A program made the translations under genes and the position numbers. From positions 186,001-250,000 of the forward strand of contig NZ_BMQW01000004.1 of assembly GCF_014648315.1 (NCBI RefSeq): a DNA stretch of 64,000 bases. Reading direction: 5' to 3'. The DNA is from Shewanella ulleungensis. Lineage in GTDB: Bacteria > Pseudomonadota > Gammaproteobacteria > Enterobacterales > Shewanellaceae. Of this stretch, positions 56,195 through 64,000 are shown in pieces; the stretch's first letter is position 1; each line of letters opens with the position of its first letter. The notes beneath the pieces are model-generated. The model had not been told where the DNA came from and did no database searches. It was given only the letters and a program-made list of their open reading frames with translations.

Positions 56195-57769
56195 TTAACC
56201 AAAAAACTGCTGCGCCGCTTTTTGAGCTATCGCGTCTAGCTTGGCAATGTCAGCTGGCAGATAGTCGCGGTACTTATCGCTTTGACCAATGGCTTTAGGG
56301 TTCATCGGCTGTCTCACTTGGCTGGCACTTGGCGTTAATACCGCACGCTTTGACTCATAAAACGTAAAACACTGCGCCTGAGTCTCTAAGCCACAATAAT
56401 CTAGCATTCGTTGAATTTGCACCTCTGGCTGATTAACCAACTGCTCAAAACACACATGCAGAATTTCATTAGGGTATAGCGTGTCCCAATGCGCCATGAT
56501 ATCCAAGTAGTGGCCCCAATATGTGCTGATGCCATCGAGCGAGTATGAATAGTCATGGCCATGACTAAAATATTGTTTAAACACACTTAAGCCATTATCG
56601 ACCGTATTGCGCACCACATTGATGATTTTGGCTTGAGGAAACAGGCTTTTAATCAAGCCGATATGCAAGAAGTTATTTGGGTTTTTATCAATCACATACA
56701 CAGGTGCATCGTTAAAATAGTGATTCACTTCAGCCAAATACTTTACCTTAAAGGCATTAATTTCAGTGGCAGTTAAATTATTTAGCCGCGCTTGATAGCC
56801 GCCCGACATTTCCAGTTGCAGCGCAAAACGCTCCATAAATGGCAGTTCATCCGTGGCGCCGACCTGAGTATGACACGCTAAAATTTGCTCCACCAATGTG
56901 GTGCCAGAACGCGGCATGCCTACAATAAAAATCGGTGTTTGGTTATGTACTGTCTGTCGATCAATCTGTGCTGATGGCAGGTGTTTTAACAATGAGAACA
57001 CTAAATTTGAAAACAAAGCCTGCTTAAAAGGTCGTTGAGAAGACATTAACTCATTGGCTTTTAACATCGCCTGACACGCTTTATCAACTTGTTCGTGTTG
57101 CTCATAAGCCTTACACAACGCAAATTGGATCAAGCTATGATTGCTAACACTTAACTGAGTATCACCTGCGCAGCGTTCAAGCTCGCTAATATCATCGGCG
57201 CTAAATTGATATCGCTTTAAGTCGGCCAGGCTCCAGTAACCGACACCATATTGATTACCGCTTAAGTTAATGTATTTTTTGTAAAAGTCGGCGGCGATAT
57301 CTGTGTTACTTTTGGCTTTATGAATGTGGCCTAAATTAAGCATTACGGCGGGTTCAGGCATATTATTGCTGACACACCAGTCAAAACATTGCTCAGCCAG
57401 TGCCATGTTACCCACTTTAGTGGCAACCATCGCCAGCTTATATCGATACTGATGCGAAGTCGGCTCAAGATCACACAGCTGCTGTAACAATTGTAAAGCC
57501 GCAAAATGGTCTTCTTTTACTTCACTAATACTCACTAAACCTGCCAGCACATTCACGGCAGCGGGCACCAGTGCTTGCGCCGCTTTAAGATGAGATTCAG
57601 CTTCTTGCAGTTGTTGTTGCTGCAAATAAATTAATCCCAATATGGTTAATGCTGAAGCATTGTTGGGGTCACGTTTAACCACTTTGCGAGCATACATTCT
57701 GGCCGACGAGTAATTTTTAGATTGAAAAAGAGACTCTGCCTGAGATAAATATTGTTCAATAACGCTCAC
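56195..57769 (-). CDS. TPR-repeat sulfotransferase
   Basis: A 524-residue protein. Residues 1 to ~250 are tetratricopeptide-like repeats (SARMYARKVVKRDPNNASALTILGLIYLQQQ..., and others). From ~280 comes a sulfotransferase domain with IFIVGMPRSGTTLVEQILA (about 280-298), a PAPS site NVVRNTVDNGLSVFKQYFS, and a conserved FEQLVNQPE block. TPR-sulfotransferases are thought to act on proteins or peptides, because TPRs bind partners. Start GTG 57769 with AAGGA eight bases upstream. It converges on the SEC-C pair. Confidence 0.88.
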   Translation of the reverse strand: MSVIEQYLSQAESLFQSKNYSSARMYARKVVKRDPNNASALTILGLIYLQQQQLQEAESHLKAAQALVPAAVNVLAGLVSISEVKEDHFAALQLLQQLCDLEPTSHQYRYKLAMVATKVGNMALAEQCFDWCVSNNMPEPAVMLNLGHIHKAKSNTDIAADFYKKYINLSGNQYGVGYWSLADLKRYQFSADDISELERCAGDTQLSVSNHSLIQFALCKAYEQHEQVDKACQAMLKANELMSSQRPFKQALFSNLVFSLLKHLPSAQIDRQTVHNQTPIFIVGMPRSGTTLVEQILACHTQVGATDELPFMERFALQLEMSGGYQARLNNLTATEINAFKVKYLAEVNHYFNDAPVYVIDKNPNNFLHIGLIKSLFPQAKIINVVRNTVDNGLSVFKQYFSHGHDYSYSLDGISTYWGHYLDIMAHWDTLYPNEILHVCFEQLVNQPEVQIQRMLDYCGLETQAQCFTFYESKRAVLTPSASQVRQPMNPKAIGQSDKYRDYLPADIAKLDAIAQKAAQQFFG

Positions 57770-57973
57770 ATCATGATCCTTTAATTATTATTTTATCAAT
57801 TTAAATTGATTATCCTAATGACAGTGAGATTATCACAACTCACACTGACGACTGAACCCAATACTGAACGAAATAGCCCACAGCTGCGTATTGTATTGCA
57901 TCAGACATAGAGCATTGAATGCCTAAACACATGTCTTTAATATTAGACACCACCCAAAGCATAGTGAGTTGCC

Positions 57974-59284
57974 ATGAAAAATAATGAAGTGAAAGTCCCC
58001 AGTGGCCGTCTGTCCCGTTTATCTAAAATGGGTGGGCTGGCATCGCGTTTGGCGGGTAACGTATTATTTGAAGGGGCAAAACAACTCAGTAAAGGTCAGT
58101 CGCCTAAATTACAACAACTGGTGATGACCCCATCGAACATTGGCCATGTGGCCGAAAAATTATCGCAACTGCGCGGCGCGGCCATGAAAGTAGGCCAAAT
58201 GTTGTCAATGGATGCCGGTGATCTCGTTGCACCAGAGCTAGCCGAAGTGCTAGCTAAACTGCGTTCGGATGCTAAAGTCATGCCGCACAAACAACTAATC
58301 ACGTTGCTGGTACAACAATGGGGCCGAGATTGGTTAGCGCCATTTGCTCAATTTGAGTTGCGCCCTTTTGCCGCTGCGTCTATTGGCCAGGTGCATTTAG
58401 CCTATTTAGATACTGGCGAAAAGTTAGCGGTAAAAATTCAATATCCCGGCGTACGAGACAGTATCGACAGCGACATTGACAACGTTGCCACCTTATTAAA
58501 AGTATCAAGACTGATCCCTGCAAATGTTAAACTTGATACTTTATTAGCCGAGGCAAAAGCACAATTACACAACGAGGCTGACTACCACTTTGAAGCCGAG
58601 CAAATCGGGCTTTATCAACAAAAACTTGGCGACAACCCGCACTTTATCGTGCCTAAAGTGTACTCAGCACTAAGCAACAACAACATCTTAACCATGCAAT
58701 TTGTTGAAGGCACGCCCATTGAGTCCGTCGCCCAGGCCTCACAAGAGGTACGCAACCTCGTTGCCAGTCGCTTAATGGAGTTGTGTTTTAAGGAGTTATT
58801 TGAGTTTAAGTTACTGCAATCGGACCCTAACTTTGCCAATTTTCAGTATCAGGCCGACAGCGAAAAAATTGTCCTACTCGACTTTGGTGCCACGCGCAGT
58901 ATTAGCGATAAATTAGCACAAGGTTATCGACAACTGATGGAAGGGGCACTTAAGCACGACAAAGAGCAAATGGCAGCTGCCGCGCAACAAATTGGCTTTT
59001 TTCAAGATGCGATAGACCCAGCACATAAACAATTAATCATTGATATCTTCTATCAGGCTTGCGAGCCAATATATTTTGATGGCGAATACGATTTTGGCCA
59101 AAGTACCTTAGCCAAACGCATCACCGAGGCAGGCAAAGCAATGAGCACCCAACAAAATGAATGGCATACTCCACCAACCGATGCTATTTTTATTCATCGT
59201 AAATTAGCAGGTATGTATTTACTGGCGGCTAAACTCAAGGCTAAAGTGAACGTTGGCCAGCTATTTTCTGTATACCAGAGCTAA
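57974..59284 (+). CDS. ABC1/ADCK (UbiB/COQ8)-family kinase-like protein
   Basis: An atypical kinase of 436 residues. The KxGQ motif AAMKVGQMLS, the A-rich loop AAASIGQVH, the QSDPNFANF catalytic loop and LLDFGATR are all present. UbiB/COQ8 members support ubiquinone synthesis; this shorter, soluble one lacks the C-terminal membrane spans of UbiB, so it is a second family member. Its role is unclear. It starts the plus-strand group with the metallo-beta-lactamase. Confidence 0.88.
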   Translation: MKNNEVKVPSGRLSRLSKMGGLASRLAGNVLFEGAKQLSKGQSPKLQQLVMTPSNIGHVAEKLSQLRGAAMKVGQMLSMDAGDLVAPELAEVLAKLRSDAKVMPHKQLITLLVQQWGRDWLAPFAQFELRPFAAASIGQVHLAYLDTGEKLAVKIQYPGVRDSIDSDIDNVATLLKVSRLIPANVKLDTLLAEAKAQLHNEADYHFEAEQIGLYQQKLGDNPHFIVPKVYSALSNNNILTMQFVEGTPIESVAQASQEVRNLVASRLMELCFKELFEFKLLQSDPNFANFQYQADSEKIVLLDFGATRSISDKLAQGYRQLMEGALKHDKEQMAAAAQQIGFFQDAIDPAHKQLIIDIFYQACEPIYFDGEYDFGQSTLAKRITEAGKAMSTQQNEWHTPPTDAIFIHRKLAGMYLLAAKLKAKVNVGQLFSVYQS

Positions 59285-59351
59285 CAGTACTCTTTGAAAA
59301 CACAGTAATGATGTCTGTTAAATTGCACATTTACTCAACCAAGGCATCATC

Positions 59352-60167
59352 ATGACGTTAAATCATTTTTGGCGGTTTTGCTCTATCATTAGTTTAACGA
59401 TGCTCATGTTCAGTGCACCTTCATTTGCCCATGAAGCTGAACAACAAACCGCTCAGAACAAGCCAGAAACAACACTTATGCAATCCACCCAACTCAACAT
59501 TTCTCCCCTTGTGCCAGATGTATATTTACACCAGTCATATAAACAGGTCAGCGGCTTTGGATTAGTTGAGTCGAATGGCCTAGTGGTGGTGCAAGACAAA
59601 CAGGCGTTTATTATTGATACCCCCTGGACAGATAGCGATACCGCTAAGCTTGTTGATTGGATTACCCTGCAAGGTTTAACCACTGTAGCGAGTATCTCTA
59701 CCCATTCCCACGAAGATCGTGCTGGCGGTGTGGGTTACCTCAATAGCAAAGGCATTGCCACCTGGGTGTCGAATGACACTCAGGCCATATTAACGGCAAA
59801 TCGACTGTCCACAGCAACGCATACGTTTGTTGATAATAAACACATTTTGCAACCTCAACTCATTGAAGTTTATTATCTAGGTGCAGGACACACGGTCGAC
59901 AACCTAGTAGTTGGGCTGCCAAAGCAACAAATATTATTTGGTGGCTGCTTAATAAAATCATTGAATTCACGCACTCTAGGCTATACCGGCGAAGCAGACC
60001 TAAAACAATGGCCTGTGACAGTGGCAAAGGTACAAGCACAATTTACTGAGGCAAAAATGGTCGTCCCTGGTCATGGAAAAATCGGCAATACGTCATTGCT
60101 AAGCCACACAATAGAGTTACTGTCACGCGAGTCTCACGTCAACACTGATTTAAAAATACAGCATTAA
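59352..60167 (+). CDS. Subclass B1 metallo-beta-lactamase
   Basis: A periplasmic zinc hydrolase of 271 residues. A signal peptide ends near PSFA-HEA. All B1 zinc ligands are visible: H118, H120 and D122 in HSHEDRAGG, H180 in GAGHTVDN, C199 in FGGCLIKS, H241 in VVPGHGKIG. FGGCLIKS and GHTVDN are B1 signatures seen in IMP-like enzymes. Chromosomal B1 enzymes SFB-1 and SLB-1 are known from S. frigidimarina and S. livingstonensis, and this is probably their equivalent. It should hydrolyse penicillins, many cephalosporins and carbapenems to some degree. No integron or insertion sequence is next to it. Confidence 0.9.
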   Translation: MTLNHFWRFCSIISLTMLMFSAPSFAHEAEQQTAQNKPETTLMQSTQLNISPLVPDVYLHQSYKQVSGFGLVESNGLVVVQDKQAFIIDTPWTDSDTAKLVDWITLQGLTTVASISTHSHEDRAGGVGYLNSKGIATWVSNDTQAILTANRLSTATHTFVDNKHILQPQLIEVYYLGAGHTVDNLVVGLPKQQILFGGCLIKSLNSRTLGYTGEADLKQWPVTVAKVQAQFTEAKMVVPGHGKIGNTSLLSHTIELLSRESHVNTDLKIQH

Positions 60168-60230
60168 AAACCATACAAAAAAACAGTCGTTAATTTATAG
60201 TTCAGTTGAACTTACACAAGGAGAGTTACC

Positions 60231-60617
60231 ATGTTTAGTCACGTTATGCTCGGCGTTAATAATATTGAAACGTCAAAAAAATTCTATGATGCCACTTTAG
60301 GCGCTTTAGGTATTGCACCAGGAAAAATTGACCCTAAGGGACGTTGCGTTTACATGACCCCAACCGGCATTTTATTATTAACTAAGCCAATTAATGGCGA
60401 GCCAGCATGTCACGGTAATGGCTCAACTCTTGGTTTTGCTGCTGAAACAACTGCACTCGCAGATGCATGGCATGCTGCGGGCGTTGCCAATGGCGGCACA
60501 GCCTGTGAAGACGCGCCAGGCATACGTTCAGGCGCAGGGATGGACTTATACCTAGCCTACCTTCGCGACCCAGATGGCAACAAACTGTGTGCACTGCACA
60601 GAGTAGCAAAAGACTAA
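60231..60617 (+). CDS. VOC (glyoxalase/dioxygenase fold) protein
   Basis: A 128-residue protein of the vicinal-oxygen-chelate fold: FSHVMLGVNNIETSKKFYDATLGALG, then FAAETTALADAWHAAGVANGG and LAYLRDPDGNKLCALHR. Members include lactoylglutathione lyases and small antibiotic-binding proteins; function undetermined. Very strong ribosome site (AAGGAG). It follows the beta-lactamase by 63 bases. Confidence 0.88.
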   Translation: MFSHVMLGVNNIETSKKFYDATLGALGIAPGKIDPKGRCVYMTPTGILLLTKPINGEPACHGNGSTLGFAAETTALADAWHAAGVANGGTACEDAPGIRSGAGMDLYLAYLRDPDGNKLCALHRVAKD

Positions 60618-60654
60618 TAAGCACAAATTAATCAAATAATTAGGTGAGGTGCTA

Positions 60655-60934
60655 GGGCCTGCTGATCTTTGTTGGTTGAATTTCACTCGAGTTAAAAACG
60701 TTTTGTTCGAGGCGAATGGATTGATGCCTAGTCATCTAAGCAACTCTTTATTTGCAAAGCATCATTCAGCAAAGAGTAAAACGTTTTTAGCCGAACCCTT
60801 CGGGCAGCATTTGTTGGCCATTTTTACTGCGTTATGCAGAATAACGACACCTCAAAGTCTCTGCCGCACAGTTGAATATGTTAGCAATGGCCAGTAATTC
60901 GCTGCAAAAACAACCTTGAAAGATAAATAGGCCC
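60655..60934. mobile_element. MITE-like element, family B
   Basis: A 280-bp element. Left end GGGCCTGCTGATCTTTGTTG, right end the complement of GGGCCTATTTATCTTTCAAG, alike over most of ~25 bases. TA flanks both sides (60653-60654, 60935-60936), as with IS630/mariner-like insertions. No gene inside. Its ends differ from the family A elements at 3804 and 10629. It fills most of the 540-bp gap before 61158; the remainder shows only AT-rich sequence. Confidence 0.72.
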
Positions 60935-61157
60935 TACTACTTTGCCTACCTTTATTTAATAACAATGCATTGCCATTATTAGCGAGCATATTCACTTACG
61001 CGATACAAAAAACACTTCAACTTACCGACACCAGGTTACGCAGTTTGATACATGTCTTTATATAAGGTAATTAAATGTAAACTTATTGGTATTTAATTGA
61101 ACCAGATAAAGTGGAAGCTTAGTATTGTCGACACAATGCATTTAAGTGGAACACCCT

Positions 61158-62096
61158 ATGCAATTTAAAATATTACCGTTATTGATACTTGCCTCTTTTG
61201 CAACAATCGCAGCACCATTGAGCTACAACGGCACTGCACATGTTATTGAAGGCCAAGCAACCATAACAAAAGCTAACTTATTTACCTGCCAACATGGTCA
61301 ATCGCGCTCATCACCTATTGGTGTAAAAACCGAGAATGGCCAAAAGTTTTCAGTGCCAGCATCGCTTCAATACCAACCACAATACTTCACGACTGACCTT
61401 TATAATGAATGTTCAGGGGTAATACCGGCATCAATAGCTGAAGTCGATTTATCGGCAGTGCCAGTTATCGAAGTCGATAAAGATGGCGAGGTGGTAACCG
61501 GTTATATTTTTGCCGATAATTACTTTGAACTATTTATTAACGGCAAACTAATCGGCGTAGATCCAATTCCTTTTACGCCATTTAATTCCAATATCGTCCG
61601 ATTTAAAGTTAAAAAGCCTTATGATATCGCTATTAAAGTCGTCGATTGGGAAGAAAACTCAGGATTAGGAACCGAGAATAATCGCGGTAAACAATATCAT
61701 CCAGGCGACGGTGGCTTAATAGCCAGCTTCTCTGATGGCACCACAACTAACGCAGAGTGGTCTGCGCAAACGTTTTATACCGCCCCTATTTATGACTTAA
61801 GTTGCGCAACTGAAGTGGGTCAACAACGGTTAACAAAAAGTTGTAATGCTGAAGGCAGAAATAGCTATGGCAAGGCTTATTCGCTGCACTGGCAAATACC
61901 TCAAGACTGGCAGACCAACAATCAATATATCAGTTGGCCTAAGTCAGTTGAATTTACCGAACAAGAAATTGGCGTAGACAACAAAAAAGCCTATATGAAT
62001 TTTCAACCGCTATTTTCAGGCGCGGGTGCGTCGTTCATTTGGTCAAGCAATGTCATCCTAGATAACCTAGTGTTATTTAGATATCACGTTAAGTAG
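61158..62096 (+). CDS. Secreted protein of unknown function
   Basis: A 312-residue protein with a signal peptide (MQFKILPLLILASFATIAAP). The middle, YIFADNYFELFINGKLIGVDPIPFTPFNS...PYDIAIKVVDWEENSGLGTE, resembles a carbohydrate- or galactose-binding beta-sandwich. No catalytic motif is seen. GTGGAA lies eight bases before ATG 61158. Four or more cysteines in the mature part could form disulfides. I do not recognise the family with certainty. Confidence 0.75.
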   Translation: MQFKILPLLILASFATIAAPLSYNGTAHVIEGQATITKANLFTCQHGQSRSSPIGVKTENGQKFSVPASLQYQPQYFTTDLYNECSGVIPASIAEVDLSAVPVIEVDKDGEVVTGYIFADNYFELFINGKLIGVDPIPFTPFNSNIVRFKVKKPYDIAIKVVDWEENSGLGTENNRGKQYHPGDGGLIASFSDGTTTNAEWSAQTFYTAPIYDLSCATEVGQQRLTKSCNAEGRNSYGKAYSLHWQIPQDWQTNNQYISWPKSVEFTEQEIGVDNKKAYMNFQPLFSGAGASFIWSSNVILDNLVLFRYHVK

Positions 62097-62113
62097 CTAA
62101 GTGCTTATCCCAT

Positions 62114-62140
62114 CAGGATGCCAAAAATATTGGTATCCTG
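62114..62140 (+). terminator. Hairpin after the secreted-protein gene
   Basis: An 11-bp stem CAGGATGCCAA / TTGGTATCCTG (one G-T pair) with loop AAATA, then TTTCGATT. A moderate terminator. Confidence 0.6.
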
Positions 62141-62262
62141 TTTCGATTAATAATTGCACATCTCATTCCTATCAAAATCACCTTTTCCCTAGAAAACTTA
62201 CTAGATGCATCGCAGACCACTACGGGGTAAAATAGTCGCCTTTTTAGCTGTGAGTGTATGTG

Positions 62263-63969
62263 ATGACTGTTAACGACCCGTGTTTTATTGCTTTTAATGA
62301 CAGTATTGCCCATCACAGCTTACCCAAGTCATTTACCTTTCCATTTTATTATCAACCTCACTCAATTTGCATGCAAGCCGCTGAGCAACTGCAACAAAGT
62401 ATGCTTGAAGTAAACTCGTGGCAGCATAATTTTGGTTTAGACAGCGACAATGATCGCGGCATGGTTATTGGCAAGATGTTTGGTGTGTTGGTAGTGAAAA
62501 ATACACAAGGAAAATTGGGATTTTTAGCGGCGTTTTCAGGCAAATTAGCCGAGCAAAATATCTTGCCGCCCTTTGTGCCTCCTGTATTTGACATGCTGAC
62601 TCAAGACAGCTTTTTTAACGCTGAAAACAAACAGATTAACCAGATAAATCAATTACTCCACCAGCATGAAAGCGATCCTTTGTTGGCCAACTTAACTCAA
62701 CAGTTCGAGCAGCAACAACAGCAAGCAGAACGAGAACTTGAACACCAACGAAACACCATTATTGAAGGGCGTAAACAACGTAAACAACAACGTGAGCAAG
62801 CAGATATAGCATTAGCGCAGGCCAAGTTCAGCAATGATGAGCATAAAACCTTATCAATTGAGCTCAGCCGCCAAAGTGTGCAGCAAAAGCATCAACTCAA
62901 TGCATTAAAGCAGCAATGGCAAAGCCAAATCACGGCAACGCAAACCCAACTAAATGAGCTGCAGCAACAAATAAAACAGCTAAAGCGCCAGCGCAAACAA
63001 CTGTCTAACAACTTGCAAAAAAAGCTGTTTGCGCAGTATCAGTTTTTAAATATTGATGGCCAGGCACGTGACTTAAACGATATTTTTAATGATGCGCCTA
63101 ATCATTTACCCCCAGCGGGTGCGGGCGAATGCGCAGCGCCTAAGTTACTGCAATATGCGTTTAAACAGCAATTAACCCCTGTCGCCATGGCTGAGTTTTG
63201 GTGGGGCGCATCACCAAAGTCAGAAATCAAACAACATCAAAATTACTACCCTGCTTGCCATGGGAAATGCCGGCCAATTTTAACCCATATGCTAGCGGGC
63301 ATGCAGGTTGATGCGGATCCATTACTGCTAAACCCAGGTAAAGACTTAACCATTGAGATTACTTACCAAGATGCTGCGATGGTAATTATCAATAAACCGG
63401 CAGAGTTATTATCGGTACCCGGTAAAAACATTACCGACAGTGTGTTTAGCCGTATGCAGCAACAATTCCCGAATGCCACGGGGCCGCTGATTGTTCACCG
63501 CCTTGATATGTCGACATCTGGGTTAATGGTGATTGCACTCACCAAAGAAGCCAACAAATGCCTGCAACAACAATTTATACAGCGCAGCGTAACTAAACGT
63601 TATATCGCGTTAATTGAAGGTGTGCCGAGCCAAAATGAAGGCGAGATAAGTTTGCCATTACGGGTAGATTTAGATGACCGCCCTAAACAGCTAGTGTGTT
63701 ATGAACACGGCAAACATGCGCAGACGTATTGGCAGGTTTTTAAACATCAAGGTAATCGAACATTAGTGCACTTATACCCTAAAACAGGGCGCACCCATCA
63801 ATTACGTGTGCATTGCGCTCATCATGATGGTCTTCACATGCCGATTGTCGGTGACGACCTATATGGCGTTGCAGCAAACCGCTTGCATTTACATGCTCAA
63901 TATTTAGCGTTAGCTCACCCAGAATCTGGTGAAGCCTTAGCATTTGAAGTTAAAGCGGATTTTGAATAA
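62263..63969 (+). CDS. RluA-family pseudouridine synthase with long coiled-coil N-terminal region
   Basis: A 568-residue protein from ATG 62263; an in-frame GTG lies three codons upstream. Residues ~140-265 are a Gln/Glu/Lys-rich coiled coil (for example QQQQQAERELEHQRNTIIEGRKQRKQ). The C-terminal ~220 residues are an RluA-type catalytic domain with HRLDMSTSG and PKTGRTHQLRVHCAHHDGLHMPIVGDDLYG. A short Cys-containing segment (YYPACHGKCRPIL) lies between. The compact RluA-like protein at 21884 is a separate relative. The RNA target is unknown; the coiled coil suggests a partner or oligomer. Confidence 0.87.
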   Translation: MTVNDPCFIAFNDSIAHHSLPKSFTFPFYYQPHSICMQAAEQLQQSMLEVNSWQHNFGLDSDNDRGMVIGKMFGVLVVKNTQGKLGFLAAFSGKLAEQNILPPFVPPVFDMLTQDSFFNAENKQINQINQLLHQHESDPLLANLTQQFEQQQQQAERELEHQRNTIIEGRKQRKQQREQADIALAQAKFSNDEHKTLSIELSRQSVQQKHQLNALKQQWQSQITATQTQLNELQQQIKQLKRQRKQLSNNLQKKLFAQYQFLNIDGQARDLNDIFNDAPNHLPPAGAGECAAPKLLQYAFKQQLTPVAMAEFWWGASPKSEIKQHQNYYPACHGKCRPILTHMLAGMQVDADPLLLNPGKDLTIEITYQDAAMVIINKPAELLSVPGKNITDSVFSRMQQQFPNATGPLIVHRLDMSTSGLMVIALTKEANKCLQQQFIQRSVTKRYIALIEGVPSQNEGEISLPLRVDLDDRPKQLVCYEHGKHAQTYWQVFKHQGNRTLVHLYPKTGRTHQLRVHCAHHDGLHMPIVGDDLYGVAANRLHLHAQYLALAHPESGEALAFEVKADFE

Positions 63970-64000
63970 CGCTGACTTTTGAATAACGTTAATTACAGCT

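Noticed and set aside
60649..60897. An 82-codon frame before the secreted-protein gene
   Set aside because: It is contained almost entirely in the family B MITE.

Overview
The window reads as a chromosomal segment of a marine, low-GC gamma-proteobacterium. Shewanella is by far the best fit, probably near the cold-water S. frigidimarina / S. livingstonensis group. This rests on the rpsU-yqeY-dnaG-rpoD block, the NhaD antiporter, the gspAB pair and a chromosomal subclass B1 metallo-beta-lactamase of the SFB-1/SLB-1 kind. The species call is inference from protein character; no search was run.

Layout. 1-9.8 kb: housekeeping genes: 3' end of a ClC chloride channel, pyrB, hemL, nhaD, convergent gspAB, and cca. 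10-24.8 kb: lpp, a MITE-like element carrying a 4 x 47-bp tandem repeat, rlmA, uppP, folK, folB, plsY, tsaD, the macromolecular-synthesis operon rpsU-yqeY-dnaG-rpoD, tRNA-Ile(CAU), a DUF599 membrane protein, an RluA-type pseudouridine synthase and a chemoreceptor. 24.8-40 kb: a nearly complete putrescine-to-succinate locus: gabDT, puuB, potFGHI, spuC, puuA, puuD, regulator puuR and a second, divergent puuB. Three 20-bp GTGT...ACAC sites overlap predicted promoters in and around puuR and look like its operators. No puuC is present.

40-48.3 kb: an export locus with an NtrY-like kinase, an NtrC-like sigma-54 activator, two MacB/FtsX-type permeases, their ATPase, a small membrane protein and an HlyD-type adaptor. 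A GG-N10-GC promoter and TGTCCG palindromes lie upstream of the adaptor gene, so the activator probably drives the operon. 48.3-50.7 kb: accessory DNA with two unrecognised genes flanked by related attC-like or hairpin repeats, possibly integron-type cassettes without an integrase. 50.8-64 kb: pspC, btuF, a DUF2235 hydrolase, an isochorismatase-like hydrolase, then a striking cluster: a sulfotransferase and an aspartyl-beta-hydroxylase-like protein that both end in a SEC-C zinc motif, facing a TPR-sulfotransferase. An ABC1/ADCK kinase-like protein, the B1 metallo-beta-lactamase, a VOC protein, a third MITE, a secreted hypothetical protein and a large coiled-coil RluA-family protein follow.

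The best candidates for something undescribed are the paired SEC-C modification enzymes (53.9-57.8 kb), the sigma-54-controlled efflux operon with its own binding sites, and the two-gene cassette-like island. Most other genes are recognisable core functions.
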